64,000 nucleotides of DNA, from NCBI RefSeq assembly GCF_001426265.1, contig NZ_LMDG01000032.1:415969-479968 (forward strand). The letters are read 5' to 3'. This document shows, piece after piece, positions 44,689-52,542 of this stretch. The stretch comes from Rhizobium sp. Root1220 (GTDB lineage: Bacteria; Pseudomonadota; Alphaproteobacteria; Rhizobiales; Rhizobiaceae). A program made the position numbers and the translations under genes. Below the pieces are notes generated by a model that worked only from the letters and a program-made list of their open reading frames with translations, had not been told where the DNA came from and ran no database searches. How positions within the stretch are numbered: position 1 is the stretch's first letter; each line of letters opens with the position of its first letter.

Positions 44689-46088
44689 TGAAGGATCTCC
44701 TTGAGAAGTCCGCGGCCTGAGCGTGGGTTCTGCTATGATGACATGGCGTATCAGGGCGGCAAGCCGTCCGAAGTTTTGGAACAGGCGCGATGATAGGAAA
44801 CTCTTATCCGCTATCTGGCTCGTTTCCCTGTTGACCTCTCCTGCCATCGCTCAGGAGGTCAGTCTTGAAAATGTGCGATCTGAATTGCAGCCCAAGTATG
44901 AAGAACAAAAGACAGAGATAGCTGCCTCAGGTCACTGTCGGTGCGGTGGCCGGACATATCTACTAAATGGCAATAGTCAACAATTTCGCGCCGGGCAACG
45001 CTGGCGTGTTTTTCTGGATGGACATTGTAGTTCCGTTGTTTGGAGCCTTACTGCTGTGGTTGCAGCACAGGCGGTGGCCTACGGCGAGCTTAAAACATGA
45101 GTATTCGGGCATCGATCATCAACTGCTCTGGCTTGCCCTGCTTGGCGGTCAGCTCAGCCAAAATCCGATTGAATACGCCGAGCCTGCTCCAGCGAATGAA
45201 GCGGTTACCGATCGTGGTGTGTGGACCATGGTCCAGGAAAGGCTAACTATCTGCAGCGATTGTTTCACCTGACGCCAGTAGCGACTTTCCGACTTGCCGG
45301 CCGAGTGTCCCATCATGTATCCAAGTCCGAAAGCAAGAGCGCCGATCGCGAAGGCGACTGTGTTGGCCGTGTGCGGGTGGTCTGTGGCTCCAGCTACCAA
45401 GCGCTAGATTCACGCTTTACCGCGTCGGTGGCCGTTCTTGTGGCTTTTGCATGCCATCAGGTTGGTCAGCAGGTGATCCGGTGAATCCTGCGTCCAACTA
45501 TGCACTGGCCATCACGATCTCCTTTGATGTGCAGGAAGATGAAAGGCCCGGCCTGGGAGACACAGGCCCTTCACCAAAGGCGTGGCCCGGAGGAAGGACT
45601 CCGTTGGTAGCCACCTGACCAAACAACTGAACGATAAAAAGGTTCCCTCCGGGCGAGACATTCGCAGAGTCTGGCGCTCGCTCGGTTGAGGCTTCGGACA
45701 GAATTGTGATCATCAGTGAACCTCAGGAAGGAGAAGATCGCGAACGTTTCACCGACGTTGGCCGTTGGTCGGTTGTCCGACACCGACTCACTTGCTCGTA
45801 TCTCTTTGGCGATCAAGCATGCGACAAACAGGTCGCAAAGTTACGGGATTGGACGAATGTGATCACCGAGGGTTGGCCCGGACTATCAAGAGCCGTTTCG
45901 CCGCCGATCCGACGTTCATCATCCCGTTGAACATGCCTGGGCACTTGATGGGTCAATGCAGGCATAGAGGTTTATTTGCAAGTGTCGAAAGTAAGAAAGG
46001 TTGCCTTAAAGTATTGTTTCCGCTTTCGCTGCGTGTCTGAAATCCCAAATTGGTATATGGCTGCTGACAATGGTCGGCTATTTATCCC
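44689..46088. other. Gene-poor junction with degenerate sequence
   Basis: About 1.4 kb without an intact gene I can support. It holds a signal-peptide-like stretch near 44.79 kb (KLLSAIWLVSLLTSPAIAQE) that soon loses sense. On the minus strand near 45.3-45.4 kb is a hydrophobic segment (VAFAIGALAFGLGYMMGHSA) that runs into the IS5 remnant. Several lower-GC stretches look non-coding. This has the appearance of a decayed insertion site beside the alginate genes. Confidence 0.45.
45090..45242 (-). pseudogene. IS5-family transposase remnant
   Basis: About 50 codons on the minus strand, bounded by stops, read PFLDHGPHTTIGNRFIRWSR then LGVFNRILAELTAKQGKPEQ then LMIDARI. This is the conserved N-terminal/central part of IS5-family (IS427-like group) transposases, ending in the first catalytic aspartate (MID). 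Neither the beginning nor the rest of the gene, nor inverted ends, can be found. Confidence 0.75.
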
Positions 46089-46117
46089 TTGACATGGCAA
46101 CTGAAATTTAAAATTAT
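46089..46117 (+). promoter_or_regulatory. Sigma70-type promoter upstream of the LuxR-type regulator
   Basis: A perfect TTGACA (46089-46094) is separated by 17 bases from AATTAT (46112-46117, four of six matches to TATAAT). The surrounding DNA is AT-rich. It lies about 120 bases before the regulator ATG. Confidence 0.6.
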
Positions 46118-46153
46118 GGAGGCGGTTCTCGATTACAGCGCATACCTGAAGGG

Positions 46154-46170
46154 GATGTATTGTATACATC
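46154..46170. promoter_or_regulatory. Operator-like inverted repeat before the LuxR-type regulator
   Basis: GATGTAT-TGT-ATACATC is a perfect inverted repeat with 7-base arms. It sits about 37 bases downstream of the promoter -10 and 64 bases before the regulator ATG. Autoregulation is possible but not shown. Confidence 0.5.
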
Positions 46171-46234
46171 TGGCTATGCTTAGTAATTCCGAGCTACGCC
46201 TGGGAGGAAGTTTCGTCTTAATCGAGGAACTTTC

Positions 46235-46933
46235 ATGGCACCGAACAAAAGTCGCATTTCGGCCATTTGCGCTCCTGCGGGATTGTCCGAAACTATTCGG
46301 TCGAGCCTGTTGGCCGATCCTTCCATGTGTTTCGTTGACACGAAACGCAACGAGGAATCAATTCCAGATTTTATCAGCCGGACGCTTCCAACGGTTGTCA
46401 TTTGTGAGGTCGCAAGTGAATCCGGCTTAGTAGTCGGCAGGGCCGTGCGGAGATTGTCGAATGCCGAACGTACGGCGACGTTCAAAGTCATCTACGCAGT
46501 GGATCCCTCAATTGCGCGACGGGTCGACGAGATCTACGTCGATGGCATGTTGAACATCGTATTCACCAACGATGATTATCACCAGATTTACAAAGCGATA
46601 TCCCTTGTTTCGCAAGGCGGTCACTATATCAGCGCCTCTGTCTTCAATAGCTTGTCAGCGCTCGACATTCGCAGTTTCCATTCGCGGATCAACACCGGCC
46701 CCGAGGAGGGCGAGCGTATTTCTGAGGGAAACCTCAGCGCTCGAGAGGAAGTAGTGCTGAAGCTTTTTGCGTATGGATTCAGCACCAAAGAGATCGCCGC
46801 CGAGATTCACGTCAGCACGAAGACAGTCGAGACATACAAAGCGCGTGGGGCCGACAAACTGAGCCTCTCCAGCCGAGCATCCATAGTAAAATATGGCGCC
46901 TCAAGGGGCTGGTTCGACATATACAGCACCTAA
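46235..46933 (+). CDS. LuxR/NarL-type transcriptional regulator upstream of alg operon
   Basis: 232 residues, ATG with GAGGAA upstream. Residues 1-150 look like a degenerate receiver-type domain (TVVICEVASES; FKVIYAVDPSIARRVDEIYV) lacking an obvious phospho-aspartate pattern. Residues 168-228 are a clear LuxR/GerE helix-turn-helix: LSAREEVVLKLFAYGFSTKE then IAAEIHVSTKTVETYKARG. It is 243 bases upstream of algD in the same orientation, so it is the prime candidate regulator. Base composition is visibly lower in GC than the window average. Confidence 0.82.
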   Translation: MAPNKSRISAICAPAGLSETIRSSLLADPSMCFVDTKRNEESIPDFISRTLPTVVICEVASESGLVVGRAVRRLSNAERTATFKVIYAVDPSIARRVDEIYVDGMLNIVFTNDDYHQIYKAISLVSQGGHYISASVFNSLSALDIRSFHSRINTGPEEGERISEGNLSAREEVVLKLFAYGFSTKEIAAEIHVSTKTVETYKARGADKLSLSSRASIVKYGASRGWFDIYST

Positions 46934-46996
46934 AGCACATTTACTTTTAATAATTACTATATGTGACGCCATAATTCTATGGTGTCCTGAAGTGAT

Positions 46997-47018
46997 GCTT
47001 TGAATTATATATCAAAGC
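46997..47018. promoter_or_regulatory. Inverted repeat in the algD upstream region
   Basis: GCTTTGA (46997-47003) and TCAAAGC (47012-47018) are perfect 7-base arms around an AT-only 8-base spacer. It lies about 160 bases before the algD ATG, in an AT-rich gap. It may be an operator for the LuxR-type protein, or a weak terminator of its gene. Confidence 0.45.
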
Positions 47019-47176
47019 TTCGCATTTTCCCTACATTTATTCTGCTTTTCCTGACTTCATTTCTTTTCACTCCAGCATAACGTTCGCTTGCGCCTGACAA
47101 GCCCAACGACATGGTGATTGTTTTGATGCGGTGCGATTTAGCAGCAGCTGTGCTCGTGGTGAGTGAGGGATGTGAC

Positions 47177-48496
47177 ATGTCAAGGATCAGCATATTGGGC
47201 ATCGGCTATGTCGGTGCCGTATCCGGTGCCTGCCTTGCAGAGGATGGGCACACAGTTGTTGCGGTTGACATCGATCCCTTGAAAGTGGCGAAACTCGCTG
47301 TGGGTGAGCCGCCGATTGTCGAAGCTGGACTGGCCGCACTGCTCGCGCGCAACGTCGAACGCGGGCGGCTGTCAGCTACGACGGATGTTCACGCTGCAGT
47401 CGCCGATACCGACGTCACTTTCATCTGCGTGGGCACACCGAGTACGGCCGAGGGCTCGGTGGGACTGGATTATGTCAAGCAAGCCTGCCGCGATGTTGCC
47501 GTTGCTTTGCGTGGAAAGACCTCGTTCCACTCCGTTGTCGTCCGGTCCACGATTGTCCCAGGAACAATGGAGGGCGTCTGCATACCAATCCTTGAGCGGG
47601 TTTCGGGCCTAGCGGCGGGAAAGGATTTCGGGGTCGGTTATTATCCCGAGTTTCTACGTGAAGGTACGGCTATTGATGACAGCTACAATCCCGGTCTCAT
47701 CGTTTTTGCGGCCCTTGACCTGATCACTGAGAATGTCCTGCGCGACCTCAATCACGGCCTTCCCTGCAAGTGCAGCGTCGTTCCGCTAGCGAGCGCGGAA
47801 ATGATCAAATACACAAGTAATTCGTGGCGGGCGATCAAGATTTCATTCGCAAATGAAATCGGCAACATCGCCAAGAGCTGTGGGATAGACGGCCAACTGG
47901 TCATGAAAGTCCTCTGCTCCGATCACAAGGTGAGCATGTCGCCTTATTTTATGCGTCCAGGGTTTGCCTTTGGTGGTTCTTGCCTCCCAAAGGATGTACG
48001 CGCGCTGCGCCATATAGCGCATGAGCGCGGTGTTCCGACGCCGTTGCTGAATTCGGCACTTGAAGCAAACACGCGCCAAATCGAAAGGGCCGAAAAACTG
48101 GTCCACAGCAGCGGCGGCAGATCCGTGGGGATGGTCGGAATAAGCTTCAAGGCAGGGACCGACGATCTGCGGGAGAGTCCGCTGGCTGAACTTGCCTCGC
48201 GATTGATCTCAAAGGGCTTCGGCTTAAAGGTCTATGACCCGAGTGTCAGATTTGCCTATCAGAGCGACATGGGTGGATCCGGGCGCGGCAATGGCAAGGT
48301 CCCGGACCTTCGAGAACGACTGGTTGCTGGAATCGAAGAATTGATCGAGGAAGCCGACATTCTCTTGGTCGGCAATCGCTACGAAGAGACCGTCGAGCCC
48401 TTGGCAAGGGCTGCGACGGCTAAGAGTCTTGTCGACCTTACGCGCATCCTACCGGATCTGCGGTCAGGCGGCCTCTATGAGGGGATTTGCTGGTAG
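47177..48496 (+). CDS. algD: GDP-mannose 6-dehydrogenase
   Basis: 439 residues from ATG 47177 (GAGGGA upstream); the ATG at 47111 would add an unrelated 22-residue tail. NAD motif ILGIGYVGAVSG, catalytic Cys269 in GFAFGGSCLPKDVRAL, C-terminal GISFKAGTDDLRESPLAELA and the final EGICW all match AlgD rather than UDP-glucose dehydrogenases. It oxidises GDP-mannose to GDP-mannuronate, the committed alginate precursor, in the cytoplasm. First gene of the operon; alg8 follows at 11 bases. Confidence 0.95.
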   Translation: MSRISILGIGYVGAVSGACLAEDGHTVVAVDIDPLKVAKLAVGEPPIVEAGLAALLARNVERGRLSATTDVHAAVADTDVTFICVGTPSTAEGSVGLDYVKQACRDVAVALRGKTSFHSVVVRSTIVPGTMEGVCIPILERVSGLAAGKDFGVGYYPEFLREGTAIDDSYNPGLIVFAALDLITENVLRDLNHGLPCKCSVVPLASAEMIKYTSNSWRAIKISFANEIGNIAKSCGIDGQLVMKVLCSDHKVSMSPYFMRPGFAFGGSCLPKDVRALRHIAHERGVPTPLLNSALEANTRQIERAEKLVHSSGGRSVGMVGISFKAGTDDLRESPLAELASRLISKGFGLKVYDPSVRFAYQSDMGGSGRGNGKVPDLRERLVAGIEELIEEADILLVGNRYEETVEPLARAATAKSLVDLTRILPDLRSGGLYEGICW

Positions 48497-48507
48497 GAGA
48501 GACGTGT

Positions 48508-49971
48508 ATGCTTGGTCACCTCCTCTACATCCTGGTATTCTTGAGCATTGCGACTGCCGTGCCAGCGCACCCGCTCGCGGAGAATGCTGGGCTGGTGCTG
48601 ACAATCGGAACGCTGGGGATTTGGCGCTATGGTTGGGGTGGTGTAAATTTTGCCAGGGCGAAGCTTTTTATCCACCTCGTGCATCCAGCCAGACGAGCAG
48701 CCGCAACCAAAGACTATGCGGCACGCAACAGACCTGCCCATGCCTTCTTTGTCGTCACGACCTACAAGGTCGAAGTCGATGTGACGTTGCGTGTTTACCG
48801 GGCAATTTTCCGCGCAGCGACCGCATCTCGCGGCGGCGCAACGATCGTTGCCTCCGTGGTGGACGTTGCTGATGAGCGTTTGGTTCGGCGGATATTTTCG
48901 CTGATGCAGCAAAACGCAATAGGCGTTGGGTTGATCGTTGACCGAATACCGGCGACGGGCAAACGCGACGCGTTGGCCGCTTCCTTGCGGATCATTTCGA
49001 GGCAATGCCCAACAAGCGATGATATCGTGGTATTCGTCGACGGCGACAGCTGCCCCCCAGAAGGTGTCGTTGAGGCGTGTGCGCCCTTCTTCGTTGATCC
49101 TCGGCTAGGCGCGATTACCACCGACGAAGATTGCGAAATCAGCGATTCGAAGCTCTTTCGTGACTGGTTTACTCTACGGTTTACGCAGCGCCATATGATG
49201 ATGGCTTCGATGGGGCTGTCACGGCGCGTTCTGACGCTAACCGGGCGACTGTCGATATTCCGCGCGTCTCTTGCCTGCGACGCCGATTTTATCGAGAGCG
49301 TGCAGCACGACTCGCTCGAACACTGGCGTCTTGGCAGGGTTCCGTTTCTCACTGGTGACGACAAATCGACCTGGTTCTGGCTGTTGAAGAACGGCTATGA
49401 AATGGCCTACCTGCCCGACGTGCGCTCTATTTCGATGGAAAGCCAACCGAAACCGCGGTTTGTAGACTCCGCTGTTGCATTGATGCTTCGTTGGTTCGGC
49501 AACATGCTGAGGACGAATGGTAGAGCACTGGCCCTCGGTCCAAGACGCATTGGCGTCTTCACGTGGTGGTCGCTTTTGGACCAACGCATCTCGATGTGGA
49601 CCACGCTTTTCGGACCTGCAACGGTGCTTATGTCAATGGTGCTCGTGAGTCCATTGGTCCTGCCAATCTATGTCGCGTGGGTCATGTTCACGCGGTACAT
49701 CAACTGCTGCCTGTTGGCGACGTTTCGACCGTCCTTCCCAATATCCTATCCGTTTCTTCTCTATTTCAGTCAGATCGGCGGGGCACTCGTCAAAAGCTTC
49801 GTGCTCTTTCGTCTCGACCGACAAAGGTGGACGCGTCAAACAACGGGGTCGTCCCGCCGCATTCAATCCGCCTCCGAGCGCCTTCGCGGACTGTCATCGA
49901 CGTATGTGCACATTCTAGCGAGCGGATGGTTGTTGTTCACAGCTTTCGTGATTTCAAGCGCCAAAATTTGA
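48508..49971 (+). CDS. alg8: Alginate polymerase, GT2 glycosyltransferase
   Basis: 487 residues from ATG 48508 with AGGAGAG upstream; the family is about 494. N-terminal membrane helices precede a cytoplasmic GT2 domain with VVFVDGDSCPPE (Asp178, Asp180), TTDEDCE and LTGDDKSTWFWL (the TGDDxS-W loop). C-terminal helices begin around residue 350. It polymerises mannuronate from GDP-mannuronate while threading the chain through the inner membrane. The catalytic motifs look intact. It should act with Alg44, encoded next. Confidence 0.92.
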   Translation: MLGHLLYILVFLSIATAVPAHPLAENAGLVLTIGTLGIWRYGWGGVNFARAKLFIHLVHPARRAAATKDYAARNRPAHAFFVVTTYKVEVDVTLRVYRAIFRAATASRGGATIVASVVDVADERLVRRIFSLMQQNAIGVGLIVDRIPATGKRDALAASLRIISRQCPTSDDIVVFVDGDSCPPEGVVEACAPFFVDPRLGAITTDEDCEISDSKLFRDWFTLRFTQRHMMMASMGLSRRVLTLTGRLSIFRASLACDADFIESVQHDSLEHWRLGRVPFLTGDDKSTWFWLLKNGYEMAYLPDVRSISMESQPKPRFVDSAVALMLRWFGNMLRTNGRALALGPRRIGVFTWWSLLDQRISMWTTLFGPATVLMSMVLVSPLVLPIYVAWVMFTRYINCCLLATFRPSFPISYPFLLYFSQIGGALVKSFVLFRLDRQRWTRQTTGSSRRIQSASERLRGLSSTYVHILASGWLLFTAFVISSAKI

Positions 49972-49984
49972 TTTGGAGTTTCAC

Positions 49985-51106
49985 ATGACGACATTTGATC
50001 AACTTGACCACAATCCCAGTCCGACATCGTCGGACGCGGACCGCGACAGTTTACTCGATTTCACCGATGGCACCGAGCATCCGCGCGTGCGGCTGCCCTT
50101 TTCGGTGACTATCGACGGGAGATCATATGAAGGCTCTTTGCTGTCCGTGGTCGCCGCCAGTGCAACGGGAATCGTCGGCGCAAATTGGCCCGGCGCTCAC
50201 AAAATAGCGATCTTTCGCTTCAATTTTGGGAGCTTCTGGTTGTCCCTTCCAATCGATGTGACGATTCTGGCTGCTGACAGTAAAACGGGAGCCGTTACGC
50301 TTCGGTATCGCGAGCCCACCGGGCAGCATATGCCCCAGTTGCGCTACATCCTGAATTCCTGGCTTGCTGGCGACCTTATCGCCATCAACGGCCTGCTTGT
50401 CGCTGAAAGCAGCCGGCCGAAAGGCAAACTCAGCGCAAGCGTAGCGGAACAATCGAGATCAGCATGGTTGTCAAAAGTGCTGGGCGCCTGCGTGGTCACA
50501 GTTGCGTCGGCTGGACTGTTTGTCGTTGCAGCGTGGCTGCTGAGTGACCGCCTTTTCATAACCGATGTCGAGGCACCGGCCGTCGTCTACCGGCAGAGTT
50601 TAACGATGACCGCAACCGCAGGGGGGCAGCTTGACTTTTTAGATGCTCACGCGGCGCTCGGAAAGCCAGCTTACTCGATCCTTGCGTCGAGTGGTGTTGC
50701 CGTGACGGCTACAATGCCGTGCGATTGCAATGTGGAGACAGCAGCGCTTGTGAAGGGCGGGACCGTGGTTGCTGGCCAGCCAGTTCTCTTCGTGAGCAAA
50801 CCGGGAGCACCCTTGGTGGTCCGCACTGCTTTCACGGGCGCCGACTTTCGCCACCTCGCTGTCGGCGCCACAGCGATCATTGCAACCTCCTCCGGCACGT
50901 CCAGCCCTGCAAAGGTTGAAATTGACCGCGAAGCGATTGGAAATGGTCAATCAGCGGCGGTAACGTTGGTCCCGCTGCAGCAGGTGCCCGGTCTACAGTC
51001 AGGATCGCCTGTGAGCGTTCGATTGGACAGCACACCCCAATGGCTGCGATCCATCCGCAACGTCATCTCGATTCCGATTGGGCAAATCGAGGGAGGTGTT
51101 AAATGA
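49985..51106 (+). CDS. alg44: Alginate co-polymerase Alg44 with degenerate PilZ domain
   Basis: 373 residues from ATG 49985. Order: an N-terminal PilZ-like domain (about 30-125), one membrane helix (about 166-188, VLGACVVTVASAGLFVVAAW), then a periplasmic HlyD-like region (PCDCNVETAALVKGGTVVAG). The c-di-GMP motifs are altered. Where RxxxR is expected the sequence is T-E-H-P-R (Thr30 to Arg34), and where DxSxxG is expected it is A-A-S-A-T-G (57-62). One arginine and the aspartate are thus missing. It likely still partners Alg8 but may not sense c-di-GMP. Confidence 0.87.
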   Translation: MTTFDQLDHNPSPTSSDADRDSLLDFTDGTEHPRVRLPFSVTIDGRSYEGSLLSVVAASATGIVGANWPGAHKIAIFRFNFGSFWLSLPIDVTILAADSKTGAVTLRYREPTGQHMPQLRYILNSWLAGDLIAINGLLVAESSRPKGKLSASVAEQSRSAWLSKVLGACVVTVASAGLFVVAAWLLSDRLFITDVEAPAVVYRQSLTMTATAGGQLDFLDAHAALGKPAYSILASSGVAVTATMPCDCNVETAALVKGGTVVAGQPVLFVSKPGAPLVVRTAFTGADFRHLAVGATAIIATSSGTSSPAKVEIDREAIGNGQSAAVTLVPLQQVPGLQSGSPVSVRLDSTPQWLRSIRNVISIPIGQIEGGVK

Positions 51107-52542
51107 CTCACATTCATCCTCTTGTCCTGTGCGGCGGTTCCGGCACTCGTCTTTGGCCTCTGTCCCGGGCTCATCAGCCCAAGCAGTTCCAACCAATTGA
51201 CGGAGCTGGAACGCTGACTTTTTTTCAGAACACGATCCAGCGCCATCGCTCTCAAATTTTCTCCGATCCCATCGTATGTGTGAACGCCAGACATGTGGAG
51301 ACAGTGGGTCGTCAGCTGCGTGAGATACAATGCAAAGCACATATCATCACTGAGCCGGTCACTCGAAATACGGGGCCAGCCGTCCTTGCCGCATCGCTCT
51401 ACCTATTGGCGGCCAAGCCGGACGCCGTTCTCGTAGTCCTTCCTTCCGATCACGTGATTCAAGGCGAACTGAACCGCGTCATAGCGCGGATGTACCGCGC
51501 GGCCCTGGACGGAATGATCGTAACGTTCGGTATTCATCCGACCTATGCAGAAAAGGGGTACGGCTACATTATGGACGGCGGCGAGTTTAATGATTACCCC
51601 GGCCTTCACAGGGTCGAACGGTTCATCGAGAAGCCGAGCGTCAATGTCGCGCAGTCGCTGATTGACACCGGTTTTGCGTACTGGGCTTCCGGTATCAGCA
51701 TGTTCCGCGCCGACAAACTCGTCGAGGAATATCGACGGCACGACCCAGTCACCCTTGAGGCAGTCACATGCGCTTTGGCGTTGGCTGCGCCGCTGGCAGG
51801 GGAAAGCGGCTTGCGTCTAGAAGAGCGCTTCTTTGCACAAGCTATCAGCCAACCCACGGAAATGGCTGTGTTTGAAAAGTGCAGGGATATCGCGTTGGCA
51901 CCGGCTGCAATTGAGTGGGACGACGTGGGGGGGTGGACCTCCATCCACTCGATCGGCTTGAAGAACGAGAGCGGCAATGTCACGTCGGGCGATGTTCTCT
52001 TGCTGGACACCCGCGGCTCTCTAGTTCGCGGCGGTGATCGCCTCGTTGCGGTGGTCGGCATGAGCGACGTCGTTGTTGTGGATACCGATGACGCACTCCT
52101 AGTCACCAACAGGGCCAGTGCGCAGGACGTCAAGAAGCTCGTTGAACATCTCGTCTCGCTGAAGCGCCGGGAAGCTGAAAGCCACCGCAGCCAGGTCACG
52201 GACTGGGGCGGGATGAAGACCCTGCAGGCGGGCGTGGGATTCGCGATGGATCTGCTCACGGTCGATCCAGGAAAACAGGTGACCCTGACGGGGGAAGCGG
52301 GCGTGTCGCGCGTGCTGGTGGTGATCCGGGGTAGCGTCACCCTTGATGGCAATCAGCCGCTGGATCAGCTTACCGCCGGCGTCTCGGCGATGATCGATCC
52401 AGCAACTAGCGCGACGCTTTTTAACAATGCAGACAGTGCTGCGGAAATTGTCGAAATCAGTTGTGGTATGGTGATTGCCGGCGTCGTGGCGCCATCTCTG
52501 ACACAGATCGCAACGGGTTGCAGGATGGTTGGCTATGCCTAG
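51103..52542 (+). CDS. algA: Mannose-1-phosphate guanylyltransferase with defunct isomerase half
   Basis: 479 residues; its ATG overlaps the alg44 stop. The GTP:mannose-1-phosphate half is complete: LCGGSGTRLWPLSRAHQPKQ (11-28 core), LPSDHVI, VERFIEKPSVNVA and WDDVGGW. The C-terminal half aligns with the type II phosphomannose isomerase cupin (VDPGKQVTL; VIRGSVTLDG), but the QxHxHRxExW metal motif is gone and the last 93 residues contain no histidine. The enzyme should make GDP-mannose but not convert fructose-6-phosphate to mannose-6-phosphate, unlike Pseudomonas AlgA. Confidence 0.9.
   Translation: MTHIHPLVLCGGSGTRLWPLSRAHQPKQFQPIDGAGTLTFFQNTIQRHRSQIFSDPIVCVNARHVETVGRQLREIQCKAHIITEPVTRNTGPAVLAASLYLLAAKPDAVLVVLPSDHVIQGELNRVIARMYRAALDGMIVTFGIHPTYAEKGYGYIMDGGEFNDYPGLHRVERFIEKPSVNVAQSLIDTGFAYWASGISMFRADKLVEEYRRHDPVTLEAVTCALALAAPLAGESGLRLEERFFAQAISQPTEMAVFEKCRDIALAPAAIEWDDVGGWTSIHSIGLKNESGNVTSGDVLLLDTRGSLVRGGDRLVAVVGMSDVVVVDTDDALLVTNRASAQDVKKLVEHLVSLKRREAESHRSQVTDWGGMKTLQAGVGFAMDLLTVDPGKQVTLTGEAGVSRVLVVIRGSVTLDGNQPLDQLTAGVSAMIDPATSATLFNNADSAAEIVEISCGMVIAGVVAPSLTQIATGCRMVGYA

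Noticed and set aside
45149..45400. Minus-strand 83-codon frame as an intact small gene
   Set aside because: Its second half overlaps the IS5-family remnant in a different frame, so only a short hydrophobic start could ever have been genuine.
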